64,000 bases of DNA, taken from positions 373,214 to 437,213 of the forward strand of contig KV748198.1 of assembly GCA_001692895.1 (NCBI GenBank), read 5' to 3'. This DNA is from Cenococcum geophilum 1.58. Lineage: Eukaryota > Ascomycota > Dothideomycetes > Gloniales > Gloniaceae. Positions 10,167-24,742 of the stretch are shown here, one piece after another (the stretch's first letter is position 1; each line of letters starts with the position of its first letter). The notes under the pieces are model-generated. The model was not told the origin of the DNA and did no database searches. It saw nothing but the letters and a program-made list of their open reading frames with translations. The position numbers and the translations under genes were made by a program.

Positions 10167-11451
10167 TGTCACGGCACTGACCTGACACGTTGTTATGATT
10201 TAGTGTTGTCATGACACGAGCACGGACCTGACCCCTGAGCGACGTGTATATATACCACCTCACCTCCTACATAGATCCTCACACGACATCGTTTGTCAAT
10301 GATATACAGTCACCTCGTACATCGTACCTTGCCAGTCCGCACGTACTGTGACAGTATGTCGTGTCATCTCATACGCCCCTAGTAGGGCCTCGTTTCCAAA
10401 GCCACGTTTCCAAAGCTACCCTACCCCGGGCGGGATTCTTACCCCCGTTCCACGTCAATGCGACCCAGTAAAATCTCTGTTGAATCTATTCGAGTACCCG
10501 AGCCGATCTCCTCTCCGTCCACCCGAGTTTCTAAGCTAGCAGCAGGGAGACACCCTGCGGGCTATAGTTTCTCTTCTCAGTCTCTGAGTTTCCTAGGCCG
10601 GCAGCAGGGAGACACCCTGCGGGCTATGGTTTCTCTGTCTCAGTCTCCGAGTCTCCGTTTCTAGCCATGCTACTGCTTCACGTCCAAGTTCTAAGCCGGC
10701 TGCAGGGAGACACCCTGCGGGCTATGTTCCTTGTGTCTTGATTACAGTGTAAGACTATGGGTTACGATCTCGATCTCGATCTCCGTCTCCGTCTCCGTCT
10801 CCGTCTTCGAATTTGCATAGATACTACTTCAAGTTTACCGCGACAAGAATCTACACGTTAACCTCGATCTCTGCACTCCGAGCCTGTCGAACCTATACCT
10901 TAACCTCGATCTCCGCAACCGAGCCTTTCGAGTCTACGCCTTAACCTCGATCTCCGCAACTTCGAGCCTTTCGAGAGTCAATATCCGCAATACGCCCCGC
11001 GGTTACATTTTTTTTCGTCTCCCCCGTTTTACCCCTTCGCCTTCGGCTTTATTTAGTGCTCGAGACAAGCACTAGCGGAGAGCGATGTAGTAGGGATATA
11101 GGTAGGAGGGTCTGAGGACTGTAAGGACGAGGACCTTTAAGGACTGGAAGGACGAGAACCCTTAAGGACTGGAAGGATGAGGATATGTGGTCTATTTTTT
11201 TACTTCCGTGTTTTTACTGCCGTCACTTAGCTCACAGGAGCTCGCCTTGTTGGGAGGGATGTACTGTCACGGCACTGACCTGACACGTTGTTATGATTTA
11301 GTGTTGTTATAACACGAGCACGGACCTGACCCCTGAGCGACGTGTATATATACCACCTCACCTCCTACATAGATCCTCACACGACATCGTTTGTCAATGA
11401 TATACAGTCACCTCGTACATCGTACCTTGCCAGTCCGCACGTACTGTGACA
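10167..11451 (+). mobile_element. Miniature LTR retrotransposon (TRIM-like), 187-bp LTRs
   Basis: Direct LTRs at 10167-10353 and 11265-11451 begin TGTCACGG and end TGTGACA, differing at about two positions. TTAAG is duplicated on both sides. A purine-rich tract GTTGGGAGGGATG precedes the right LTR, giving plus orientation. The 911-bp interior carries no reading frame of note. Instead it has three copies of a 24-bp unit built on a GCAGGG/CCCTGC hairpin (10542, 10604, 10702), CTCGAT/CTCCGT short tandem repeats, and three 41-42-bp units starting TTAACCTCGATCTC (10858, 10900, 10941). Structurally whole but non-autonomous; young by LTR identity. Confidence 0.9.
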
Positions 11452-12479
11452 TTAAGCCTATAATTAAACCGCCTACTTTTATTATAAATATAGTTAATCT
11501 AATATAAATATAAAATATATATAGCTAGTAACTCTAAAGATAGTAGGGTGTTTTCCTATATAGATATTATCCTAAAGTATAGACGTAGTATATTACGACC
11601 TACTATTATAATATAGACTAAATTGGCCTAAATTAGACTAAGTAGGGCCAGCTTAGCTATAAGGGGCTAGGGCTAACGCTAAAGGCTATAGTGTTAAGAT
11701 ATTAGTTTATATATACGAGAGTGTAACGGGACAAGCTTAGTTATAGTAGGAATGTCTTGGTAAAATACTCAATAGATAAATTCCGACGCTTTAACTAAAT
11801 TCTGCCGAATTTTACTAGCTTAATTAACTTCTGCCAAGTTCTATTAGATTAATTGAATTTAATTAAAGTCTGTTAAAGACTGCATGCGTATATGCATATA
11901 TATTAACCACTAGGACCTCTAACTATTTAATTATATAATTTTCTTATTATTTCTTTCTCTTTTCTACGTAACGTCTTGTCCTTAGCAAAAGCTATATACC
12001 CTTAGATTTAGATAGAATTTATATTATTTCTTTAAATCTTCTTTAAAGTCTCTTCGCGCCCTTATAGAGAGCTAACACTACGCGATTGCAAGATTGTTAT
12101 TAAATTATAATACTACGCTTATTTAGTATAGATATTAGTAAAAATCAATTATAGAGTAAGTATAAGCGACGATAATATATAGTAAAGTAGATATTATTAA
12201 GCTATGTATATAAACTGCGTAATAAAGTTAAGACATTATATAAGAAAGGGGTATATATCGTTTATTTAGTTCCTAGGTTAATAGATATCGTACTATATAC
12301 GGGGTAGAATAGGATTTAGGTAGTAGTTCCAGTAGAATTTAGTAAAAGTTACGGATATTATAAATATTGTAGATATTATAGTAGGTATGGTAGAATAATA
12401 ATATTTATTTATTGCTTAACGTCTAATTAGGATCCCTAGCGTGGGCCTACGTAGACTACTCCGCACACATAGGGAAAAG
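11452..12479. other. RIP-type block with LTR fragment
   Basis: AT-rich sequence without genes. About 12,138-12,405 (GAGTAAGTATAAGCGACG...) is a degraded partial copy, plus orientation, of the LTR at 53883-54262. The motif TTTATTTATTGCTTAACG with its following 50 bp (12,407-12,475) recurs near 30,058. Confidence 0.6.
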
Positions 12480-15256
12480 TAATATTAATAGAAAAAACCC
12501 CTAGTATATTAGGGAGAGAAAAGCCCTATAAGCCACCTTATTAGAATTAAAAGGAATTAATATATCGCATATCGATCTAGGCCGGCTAATTAGTAGAAGG
12601 AACTATACTATCCCTTATACTTTATTCCGTAATAAATACTAAGTTTTAACTACTACTTTAGCTAGCTTAGAAGTAAATATCTTTATTTTAATTAATACTA
12701 AGTATACTATAAAAATAGCTAACTTTTTTAATACGCCTCTAAAAAAAACTACTTATACTAATTTCTATACTAAGATATAACAGATAGGTGGAAGAACCTA
12801 TTATAACTATTATGTAGACTTACCTCCGTATTAACGGGCAAAGGTAGTATAAGATCCCTTTTTTATTATAGACCTTAAAAGCTATAATGTAATCTTAGAA
12901 AGAAAGTAGCTAGCCTATTTAGATCTAAGCTTAATAGTCGGAATAAACGGCTTACTTAGCCAAAAAACCTACCCCTAACACCTTTTATAAAAGAGATTAG
13001 TATTAGTATAGAGAACGTTATACAGGTATAGGTAAATACTATTTGCTAGGATAATACTATATATAAGGGCTAGGTCTTTAAGGAAGGCGTATAGCTTAAT
13101 CTATAGCTAGTCTATATAATACGTCGTCCTTAGGCCGCCTATAATATACTACCTATACTAGGAACTAAGGGGGCTAGCTATAGCCTAGCTAAATCTCCTA
13201 TAAGGGACTAAATCCCAGTATAGCTATAAAGGGTAGTAAGAAATATTAGACGCTGTACTAAACTTATAGACTAAAGGAATAACTTATAAAATATAAAATA
13301 TAGGCTAAGGAAGCTTATAAACCCTTAGCTATAAACAATAGCCTAATAAATAACTGTAAAGAAACTTACGGGCCTCCTATAGGTTAACATTTACTATATT
13401 AATGTTATAGAATTCTACCGGAGCTTAGTTTGGCCTAATACTATTACCTTTATAACTAGCTTATACGAAATTAACTAAATTATTAAGGATAAAGAAGTCC
13501 TAGACTGTAATTAGCTTAGTGGAGAAAAAGTAAAGTTATAAATAAGGTGCTAGTAGAATAGAAACTGCCTAGTTAATACTAGAAATTTAAAGATATATTT
13601 TTTAAGATAACGTCTAATATATTTCTGCTATGCCAACTATATAAATGTAAGATTGAGGTTAAGCTAGATAAGAAAAACATCTTTAAATATAGCCCTCTTT
13701 ACTAGTAATCTATTACTGAATTATAGGCTATAAAGTAGTATCTTATTAATAACTTAAATAAGGCCTTTATTAAGCCTAGTTTAGCCCCTTTTATTTTACC
13801 TATTTTCTTTACTAAAAAGTTTAATAAAGGATTCCATTTCTATATTAATTACTATAAGCTAAATAATACAAACTAAAAGGACCGCTTCCTATTACCCCTA
13901 CTTAACGAGACTTTAACTTAAATAAGTAGAATAAAGCTTTTTATAAAGCTTAATACTTATTAAGCCTATTACCGAATTAGGATAAAACCTAAATCTAAGG
14001 ATCTTACTGCATTTTAGACCTATTACGTATTATATAAATATAAAATACTTCCTTTTAGACTAACTAACGGGCTAGCTATATACTAGTGGTATATAAATAA
14101 CGTACTCTTTAATTACTTTAATAGCTTCTATATGCTTACCTAGATAATATTATACTATACTCTAAAAACGAGCTAGAATATGAGGAGTATGTTTATAAGG
14201 TCCTATAACGGCTCTATAAGGCTAGTCTCTAGGCCAATATTAAAGACTTAAAATTTAGTATTAAGCGTATAAAGTAATAAGGGTTTATTATTAGCATAGA
14301 TAGGATTAAAACTAACCTAAAAAACGGCTGTAATTAACTAATAGGAGTTTCTATAGACCGTTAGAGGAGTATAATCTCTTTTGGGTTTCTATAACTTCTG
14401 CTAACGCTTTATTAAGAACTATAGCGGGATTACTTAACCTCTTAACCACCTTACTAATAAAGTCTAACTCTTCTACTTTAACGCTATATAAATAGGCCTT
14501 TAATAAGCTTAAAAAACGGCTAGTCTCTACTCTTTTACTTATCTTCTATACTAAGAACGGCCCCTAATCCTAGAAACTAATACTTTAAATAATAGAAATA
14601 GCTAGATAGAGAATAGCACCCTATCGCCTACTATTTAATAACTATAGTAGATACTAAGCTAAATTACCTTATCTATAATAATAAAAAAGCTAGCTATTAT
14701 CTCTAGCTTTTAGTACTAGCGTATACCGCTAAAAGGGGCCCCTAAGCCTATCTGGGTAATTTTAGATTATAAGGTTTTAGAATATTTTATAATAATATAG
14801 GCCCGTATAGCCCGATAGGCACGCTAGGCGGATATCCTATCCTAGTTTAACTTCCTAATTATATATAAACTGGGCGCTATTACCTATATAAACGCCCTTA
14901 TAAGACCTAGATAACTAAATAGCCGTAAATATTATATTATGGACCTAGACGCTGTTGTAGCTAAAGTACCTTAACTCCCAGATATGGGTAGAACTAAGTA
15001 TAGGCTCTTTAGGCGCTAAGATATACCTTATTAAACCCTAACCTAGTACCCTATTTAGAATTTTATAGACTACTCCTAGAAGCTTAAAGAGTTCTATAAC
15101 TAATACTCTAATATACCTAAACTCTTAAAGTACCTAGATAATTAGATACAATACTAATATAATAAAGACAATAAGCTACCGGAAGAGTATATAGATAAGA
15201 ACGCCTAAAGGCCCTAATATAAGAAAGAAAACGGAGCCTATTACAATATATAGTTA
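12480..15256 (+). mobile_element. Ty3/gypsy element remains (left part)
   Basis: Broken fossil with many RIP-type changes throughout. Recognisable plus-strand traces run in order: an aspartic-protease-like region (about 12,830-12,960), reverse transcriptase including the YxDN-type active-site region (about 14,120-14,170), and the connection to RNase H (about 14,380-14,500). It is split at 15257 by the Fot1-like transposon and resumes at 25271. Its 5' LTR was not identified. Old relative to the elements inside it. Confidence 0.7.
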
Positions 15257-16107
15257 AGCTCGGATCCCTAGAACTCGGTTACCTCCCAAACTCGGTTACC
15301 CTACCAAATCGGCCACACCACTTTGGAAGCTATTTACACTCAACAAAAATTAATTAATTATCTGCCCTTATATACCATTTAGTATCTCGGCTTCTAGCTT
15401 TCTATCTAGCGTATTTTAAAGCCTTAATTTTAGCCCCTTTACCCTTATTTTGGCCTTTTTTCCCTCTGCCTTTACTATAGCTTTATTAATTACATCTATA
15501 TATTTTAGTATTATATTTAGATCTACCATTATCCATTTATATAATTTTGGACTTTTAAGGTCTTTAAGTTATAATTATAAGCTATATATTTAAGCGCCTA
15601 GGTATAGAGCCTTTAGAATAACTCTCTAAAGTTGTTAACTTATTTTTTATAAAAGTAACTAAGTCTTTTAATTAAGTATATACTTATTATTAAGACCTTA
15701 AGCTATATAATATATATTATAAGGCTTCTTTAGGGTCACTATATTATTAAATTAATTACTATTAGCTTTTTTAAAGCTTAACCCCTTTTTTAAAGCCCTA
15801 TTTTTTACCTAAAAATATTTAAAGCCTTTATCTAGACTTTATAAATAAATACTAAAGATATACTGCCTGAAATTAGTTATTTTTATTAAAAGGCCTTTTT
15901 TTAGATCTTATAGTAATACTTAGTAAAATAGTACTTCTTAATTAGAGCTATATTACTAAGATATATATACCTTATAATTTACTTAAATATTTTAACTTAA
16001 TAGAGGAGATTTAAAATGGATTTAAGGGTTATTATATTAAATAAAGTATTAAAACAGAATCTATATATTGTATATTTTATATTTTATTAAAAACTTAACT
16101 ATATAAT

Positions 16108-18477
16108 TGTTGGTCGCACAGGGTGACTTACTAATAACGACTACTCGAGTAGGGTTACAGTGATGTTGGTTAATAATGCTTATTAATTAGAATAAGGAAG
16201 GGCGAGGAGCTTAAGACTCCTCGCCAGTGCCGCGGCGTCACGTAACGACCGCTTGCCTCATTCCCGACACTGGCAACTCTTCTTTTATAGTTGCCATCTA
16301 TATACAAATACTGCTTAACTAGCGTAACAAATATAAATCCTCCTTACTTACTATTACCATTGCAATCTAGGTCTCGCTGTCCTAAAATTTGCCTCTTAGC
16401 ACGTAGTGCTCTCTTGCTAAGGGGTCGTGGGTAAACGTCGTATTAGGGCCGCTAAGGCGCTAGTTATAAGCGAGCCAATAGTGATTTTCCATCCCAGGGA
16501 TGGAAAATCCTAATTGGTTGGTTAGAATTAGGGTCCGCAGAATATCGCAGGTAGAAGTAATAAAAGTCGGTTGGCTGCAGGTAGGGTAGTAAGGGTCTAT
16601 CGTAATAGCAGTACGGTGCTAGCGACAGGTTATTTAGGCGGCAGTATAATGCTAGTAATAGGGTCGTGTTCTAGGGAGCAAAGCTCTACTTAGTCCTGTT
16701 CGGGTCGTTCTTATCAGCACAATCATTTAGTTAGTAGATCGCAGGCGTATTAGTGTAATTAGTATCGTAATAGCAGGCATAGCGGCGCTATTGGTTTATT
16801 AATAGTATATAGCAGTACGGTGCTAGTACAGGGTTGGTTCCGTAGGCAGATTGGCATGGAATCTTATTATAGGGTTAGTTCGCAGGCATATTAGTTGCAA
16901 CAGTTATCGGGTTTATAGCTACCGTAGATACTAGCAGTTCTTTCTTTTTATAGATTAGCTGCGTGACTATGCCGTTCTAACCGCTCCCTTCCCCCCTACA
17001 TCACTCTCTCTTCACGGTACCCTCTATAAGAACTTCCTATCTAGATCACACTAGTAGCCACCTCTATAGCTACCTTGGAAACTATAGGAGTCTTAAAATT
17101 CCCCTCTACGCTAGATCTTCTAAAGCTTATTAAATGTTTATAGAGAAGTAGAGGCTTATTACAGGTATTGCTGCAAAAATTACTGCGGAGATTGCTGCGG
17201 AGATTGCTGGTGGGACGGAGCTTAAGGCACAGGTTAAGATACGGCAGCTTGAGGAACTTAAGGTATTTAATAGCCTAAGGTTATCTATAGTGGTTACTAC
17301 GGAGGTTCTTGCGGAGATTATCTAGGCGCGGTAGGGGTTAGAGAAGACGTCTTAGCACTTAAGTTAAACGGAGCTTATATAGACGGAGCTTATATAGACG
17401 GAGCTTGTGTAGACGGAGCTTATATAGACGGAGCTTGTACGGGCGGAGCTTACGCTAGTGTAGCTTGTGGCTATCCGTTATTGGGATTCCCTTAAGAGTA
17501 AAACTTCTTTATAGCGCGTATTTGGTGCTCAGTCTTAATCTCCTATGGGGTCCATTTATGCTCTTCTTTTACGTTAATAACCTGCTCCTAAATATTGTCT
17601 CTAATAGTACCCCCATCCTTAGGGATAAATACTCCATTCTCCCGAAGGAAGTTACAGAAGTCCTGTACGATATCCTTATTCACAGGGGCCTATATTTTCT
17701 TTATCCATTTAATAAAGTCCTCCTTTATACATTTCTATAGCGCGGTATTGTTATATTTACTATCCTTATAATATGCTATACGGTATAATAAAAATCCATT
17801 TAAGTCTTATTTATTAGCGTTTGCAAGGTTAATTATAGCTTTATTCTATATCTTTAGGTTAATATCTTCCTTATACTTCTTCAGGTAGGTTAATACTATA
17901 GTAGGTATAAAATTAACGGGGTGTCGTACGTCGAAGGTAGGTAGGATTTTCGGTTTTATAGGATCTCGTAGGTTTACTGTTAAGAGGTAAACAATTTGAG
18001 ATATTGTTTAACGCATTTTGGACGTCATTTAACGCATTTTAGACGTTAACTTGGGACTCTAGGTTTAGTAACACTTCTAACCTAAAGTACTTAACTAAAT
18101 CTTTATAAATACGGTTGTTCTATATAATAGACGTAACTTAGTATCTCCTAGTACTTAGTAACACTTCTATTACTAGTTTTCCACAAGTCTAAGGTAGCAC
18201 AGTATCGCTAGGATCCATTCCATATAAGCGCATATAGCACCCCTATATAAGACTATCTCTTCTATTTAAAAACCTAGCTGCTCTATAGTTAACTGTGTAT
18301 TTAACCACTGATTAGTATTAATTATATAGGGTGACTCACCAATAACGACTACTCGAGTAGGGTTATAGTGATGTTGGTTAATAATGCTTATTAATTGGAA
18401 TGAGGAAGGGCGAGGAGCTTAAGACTCCTCGCCAGTGCCGCGGCGTCACGTGACGACCGCTTGCCTCATTCCCGACA
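16108..18477 (-). mobile_element. Gag-only LTR element C (2,370 bp), 162-bp LTRs
   Basis: Direct LTRs at 16108-16269 and 18316-18477 differ only by transitions. ATAAT is duplicated at both sides. It inserted into the Fot1-like transposon. The interior is too short for pol. Gag-like, lysine-rich reading is seen on the minus strand (about 17,460-17,960), followed by a 15-bp tandem array (about 17,367-17,465, core GACGGAGCTTATATA). A 27-bp perfect palindrome with one central base lies at 16483-16509. Broken, with several RIP-type breaks; moderately old. Same length and plan as the element at 44198-46571, but with different LTRs. Confidence 0.85.
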
Positions 18478-18853
18478 ATAATAGCTTATATAGCTATTAA
18501 AGAAATATAATTAAGCTTTATTACTAAAAAAAAAGTTTTAAGTATAAATTTTTTTAATAAATTGCCTAAATATAATACAATTAGCCATTTAACTATTCTT
18601 TTGGGCTATATATATTTAATAAAATACTTTACCTTAGTATACTTATATTAATTAGGGGTATTTTCCTTTAAAATAAATTAACTAGCTAAAGGCAAACATT
18701 ATCTTTATAATAAATACCTATTTATAATTATTAAACAACTTTCTAGAAAACTTTTTTTAAAAGATATATCTTATTATAATTAAATTTATATATATACTTA
18801 ATATAACTCTAAATTTGTCTATATTTTAGGTATTTTTTTACCTATATATTAAC

Positions 18854-21800
18854 TGTAGCTAGAATATATTGCATTGCAATAGGAGGCAAATTGCCGTCAC
18901 GTGCGGCAAGCTGCCGTTACGTGTAGCAAGTTGCCGTTATGTGAGGCAAGTTGCCATTACATGTCGCCGCGGCACTAGCGTGGTAAGGAACCTTAGGTCC
19001 CTTACCCTTCTTCGTATTAAAAGATAAGATCCACCTACAACACCGCATAATACATATTATCGTAATATATATATTCTGCACGTTGTTAAAGTATACTAAT
19101 ACTAATTAGTGAGTGCGTACAGATCAGGAAACACGCAGATAGCTTGGAAGACAGTTATACTGTCCACCTTGCAGCAGATTGGAAGATAGTTATACTTATC
19201 CACCTTTCGTATCAGCCTATTTCAGTTAAAGAGAAGAAGAGAAACTACCTAGAAATACTTGTCTGGTATCCACAATAACTTCTAGACGTCTTATTCTATC
19301 TACTCCAGAAGATTACTGCGCAGAACACCTTAACCCTTACCCCAACTGCCTCCTTAACCGCCTCCTTAACCGCCTCCTTAACCGCTCCCCTACTTTTACC
19401 TATAAACACCCTTATCTACCTAAACAATATATAAGACACAAGATGTCAGGAACAGAGAAAGATTGGGAGGAAGAAGCAGCTAAATAGAAAGACGGAATTA
19501 ACCCAATAGAAGTTACTAAGGATGACCTAACCAACTACCTATAATATAAGATATACCTATACACAGAGATATACAACTAGCTTAACTTAATACTCTAGGA
19601 ATCGTTCTAGGGAGATTTTAAGGACTTTACGGTTAATATTTTTATATAAATCCCTTTATACTAGCTTTAGTAATTATATAATTGCCTAAATATTAGAGGA
19701 GTATAGGTTAATTTTAACTATAAATAAAGCAAATCGCTCCCTTAGTCTTTATATAATATAGCATAAAAAGAAGACCAAACTAAATAGAGCAGAGAGATAA
19801 TTAAATTAGCTAAAAATAAGTATGGACTGATGCTATCTAGATCAATTAAGGTATATATAATAGAGGGTACCTTAAAGGAGTAATAATAAACTAAAGCTAC
19901 TGTAACCTAACTAACCGGTACACTAAATACCTCTACCTTTATACTATCTGTTACACCTTAATCTATAACTACCTCTACTTTTATACTATCTGTTACACCT
20001 TAACCTATAATAATAACACAGTAACTCTACATGTAACCTACGGATAAGGAGAACTGCCCTAATACTATAACTAGCTACGGCAAGGAAATTGCGAATATAG
20101 CTAAGATATATATAGAAGAGCAGAAATACGGTAGCATAAATAAAAGCCTTAACTACAAATTAATAATATTCTACGACATCTATAATCGAGCGGATGTACC
20201 CCAAGAGGCTTACCTTAAAGTATTCCCTACTATATTAAAAGGACTAGCTTTAGACCACTTCTACATAAACTAACTGTCCCGCCTATTATTTACCAAAGCT
20301 TATAAGCATCTTTAGAATTTCTTTAAAGGACTAGGATTTTAACGCAAGAATCTAGACAAATGGAATACTATTACACTTATAATAGTAATGGCAGAAAATA
20401 TAGACAAGTCTATAAGCGAATATCTCTAATTGTTAATCTATAGACTTTGTTAACTACAGCATGGCCTTAGACCTATCTTATAAACCATAGACTTCCTTTA
20501 TAATAAAATTGTTACTTCTTACTAGGGAATACCAGTATACAGATATGCAGTCTCTAACTCACCAGATAACCTTAAAGCCCTTATTAATAAACTCTAATCG
20601 TCTATTATAGTATATAAGAAAGAGCATACGGAGAAGATATAAGCCTTCTTTATAGACTGATAATTTTATAAAAGAGATAATAACTACGACCGTAGCAACC
20701 GTAGCAACCCTCCGTATAACCGCAACCGAAAGAAACTACGTTGCTTTATATATAATAGGGAAGGATGCCGCTCATAGAGATATACTAAGGAGGAGTAAGA
20801 AGAGTCTAAAGCTAAGTTCAAAACTGCTAACAAAGACAGGTTTAGCAAATTCGACAACTAATTCAAGAAACGACTTAACTAATATATTATGGATTACAAG
20901 GATAACAATACCGACTTAGAAGAAGAGCTTAAGGAAGCTTTTTAAGCACTAACTATTGATGCAAGTCACGAGGCAACTGATAAGAACTTATAACTGAATA
21001 TTGATTACTACTATACCTCCCTTAGCCAAGTGGAACAGTAGAAAGCGATTTCTATAGCCGCCACCCTAGCTGATAAAGCCTTTGGCCATTTGGTTATAAC
21101 TATAGATAATACAGTACCTTTTATAACCGACTAGGACCCCTTTACTTATAATATAACCACATCTATGTCCCGCTATACTGCAGACAAGTTTATAGGTATA
21201 ATAATTAATATAGGAGCATCCAAACGATCCACAGTAGGATATAGCCAATTTTTGGCATTCTAGAGACTCGATACTAATGTATAGCTTAATACCACCACAT
21301 AAGGTATGGTTAACGTACAGTTTAGCATTAGATTAACCTTATTAATTAGATTAGCTAAAGTAACTACCCTAATTAGTATAATCGAGTTTTATATTATTAA
21401 GGTCGACACCCCATTTTTACTTTACTTGGCAGATATAGATTACCTATAAGTATACTACAACAACCTAAAAAATATGCTAATTACCCCTCGGAGCGAAGTA
21501 CCCGTTATACGTCGCTTTGGCCACCCTTTCCTACTTTAGAATATATCCCTATATACTTATTTAACTAAGTCATTTAAATAAAACCCCTACTACCTTACCG
21601 ATGTAGAATTAAAACGACTATATCGCCGTTTTGGCCACCCTTTAGTTAAGCGTCTTGTATAAATACTTAAACGCTTAGGATATAATATTAATAGTAAAAC
21701 CTTAGATTATCTTACACGCTACTACCACCATTGTTAAAAATATAGAAAGTTGCCTAGTAGATTTAGATTTACCTTATATAATAATATTAATTTTAACTAT

Positions 21801-24742
21801 TTAATCGTGGTTAATATTATATATATTAATAGCGCTCCCCTTCTATATATTGTTAATAAAGGAACACAATTTTAAACTAGCAAATGGCTGCAAAATATCA
21901 ACGCTAAATATATATAGGATATATTACAAATATACTAGATTGATATATACCTAGGACCCCCTTATATTATTATATACAATATAGGCAAGAACTTTATAAG
22001 CAAGGAATTTAAACAATACGCTATAATATTTAGAATAGCTATAAGAAGCGTACCTATCGAAGCCCATAATTTAGTTAGAATGGTAGAACGCTACTATAGC
22101 CCCCTCCGTTGTATATACCATATCATTACTACGGAACTACCGGACATTAGTAAGGACATAGCCCTATAAATGGCTTTTAAAGCAATTAACAATTCCACAT
22201 GCCCTAACGGTCTTATACCTACCTTACTAGTATTCGGAGCTTACCCACACATAGTGGAATCCAACATACCTAATCCTACGGTTGTATAACGAGCAATAGC
22301 TCTTAAAAAGGCTATAGAAGAAGTTAAGAAGCTTAGAGCTGAGCGCTAAGTAGTAAATGCCCTTAATATGCGTAACGGACCTAAGATAACCGCGATTTAT
22401 AAACTACTACTTAACTTACCCGTATTGGTATAGAGAGAAGGACCTATAGGCCAACCTGGTTACTGGTCTGGTCCGTATAACCTACTTAGTATTAAAAATA
22501 AGACCTATACTATATAACTTCCCTATAGACCTACTAACTTCCGTAGCACAGTTGTAAAACCATATTTGGTAAACCCTAAGATCACAGAGGATATATAGCT
22601 AGAAGATGATAAAAGCAAACTACCCTAAACTAAGCCTAAACCCCTATCTTAAATTAAACCTAAACCCCTACCTTAAACTAAACCTAAACCCCTACTTTAA
22701 ACTAAGCCTAGACCTCAACCCATTAAGCGTAAAAGAGGTAGACCACGTAAGTACCCTATTAAAGCGAATATTGTAAATATCTTAATATATCTATAAAATA
22801 AGGACAATAATTAACTTATAAATTCCAATTAGTTTATAGTATCACGCCAGAAGGAAATTAAGGGATTACTTAAGAAAGGAGTTTTTAAACTAGTTAACCC
22901 TAAAGATATACCGTAAAGTAATAGAGTATTCAACTCTAGATTCGTTAACAAGATTAAGAACCCTAGCACTAATAAAGCCTTTAAAAAGTTAAGACTAGTT
23001 ATATAGGCATACAACAACCCAGAGAAAGACCTCGTACTAACCCAATCACCTACAATTTAACGAGTTAGCCAACGCCTTATCCTCTGCATTACAGCTATAA
23101 CTTAGGACAATAGTAAATATCTCTACTTACGAGATATTTCACAGGCCTATATATAATTAGCTACGAAACTAAATTAAGACTTTTATATTAGAGCACCTCT
23201 TAAACTTAGTATAGCATTTGGAGTCTTATAAGGTACAATCTTAAAGGTTATTAGACCTTTATACGGCATTCCTAAGGCAGGCAATTATTAGTTTAAGACT
23301 TACCATAACCACTATATTAAAGAACTAAATATAAGCCAATCTACTTATAACCCCTGCCTACTTCACCTTAATAACTCTATAAACTTTAGAATAGTTAGTT
23401 TACAGACTAATAATACCCTCCTATTGGCTAACCTAGTCTTTATAGCTTTAGAATAGGAGAAGATTAAAAAAGCTAAGTTCCTAACTAAGGAATGCGAGCA
23501 ACTCATGCCGGAGCACCCAATTAAGTTCAACGGAGGTATTATCCGATAATAGGATTATATAATTACGCTTATACAGGAGCGCCAATACTAGAACTTAACC
23601 CTTATTAATATTAAGGAAGCTGTTATAACAACTAGCTCTAGAGGCACTATCTATATAGCACTTACACCTAAGGACTAATATATCGCCTAATAAGTAAGAG
23701 GAGCCTATATTGCGTCTATATGCCAACCTAAAGCCTCTTTTAATTTATCCTATACTGCCTAGGTAATTAACCCTGACGAGAAAGACGTAAAACTACTTAA
23801 TAAGAGGATTTAGTGGCAAATTAAGAACCTAATAAGAGGTTTAAGCTTTGTTAAACTCGACATAGAGACATTATAACTACTTATATTCACTAATTCCTTA
23901 TTTATAAATAATAAGGACCTCTTATTATAGATTGGATATATCCTAGTACTAGCAGACTTATTAAATAAGGCGAATATTATCTACTAGTCCTTAGTTAAGT
24001 GCAAGAGAATTACTAGAAGTATACTAGCCTCCGAATTATATGCTATGGCCTATAGTTTTAACATCGGCGCTGCAATTAAGGCTATAGTTAAATTGCAACT
24101 TAATATCAGCCTACCGCTTATCCTTTATACTAATTCTAAGTTAATTTATAAATGCCTTGTTAAGCTAGGAACTATATAGGAGAAAAGACTTATAATTGAT
24201 GTTATATGCCTACGCCAGTTATATAAAAGACGCGAAATAGCTAAGGTTAAGTGGATCAATAGAGACAGCAACCCTGCGGACGTTATGACTAAAAGTAAAC
24301 TATCATTAGCCCTTAAGCGACTTATTAATATAAACTAAATCGAGTTAAAGACAGTAGAATGGGTAAAACGTGCTACTAGTAATAGTACTAGTTTAAAAGC
24401 ATAGGGCAAAAAAGCAAGGAAGGAAGGAAGGAAGAAGAAGTATATATACAGATTTTTGTGATACTAATTCTTCGCGGTTTAAAAGTACTCCTAGTGTAGC
24501 TAGAATATGTTGCATTGCAATAAGAGGTAAATTGCCGTCACGTGCGGCAAGCTGCCGTTACGTGTAGCAAGTTGCCGTTATGTAAGGCAAGTTGCCATCA
24601 CGTGTTGCCGTGGCACTAGCGTAGTAAGGAACCTTAGGTCCCTCACCCTTCTTTGTATTAAAAGATAAGATCTACCTACAACACCGCATAATATATATCA
24701 TCGTGATATATATATTCTGCACGTTGTTAAAGCATATCAATA
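18854..24742 (+). mobile_element. Ty1/copia LTR retrotransposon E (5,889 bp), 248-bp LTRs
   Basis: LTRs at 18854-19101 and 24495-24742 begin TGTAGCTAGAATAT and differ mostly by transitions. TTAAC is duplicated at both ends. The order gag with a CCHC-type knuckle (about 20,740), GAG-pre-integrase and integrase (about 21,700-22,250), reverse transcriptase (about 22,850-23,500), RNase H (about 23,850-24,300) identifies Ty1/copia on the plus strand. Each LTR holds repeated GGCAAGTTGCCGT units. Full length, but broken by many RIP-type changes in every domain. It inserted into the Fot1-like transposon. Confidence 0.9.

Noticed and set aside
10348-10664. Short plus-strand open frames in the miniature LTR element
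   Set aside because: They fall over the hairpin and short tandem repeats and show no protein-like features.
10542-10725. CRISPR-like regularly spaced repeats
   Set aside because: Only three units with unequal spacing inside a eukaryotic LTR element.
17465-17740. Plus-strand open frame of 91 codons
   Set aside because: It lies opposite the minus-strand gag-like reading of element C and has no recognisable domain.
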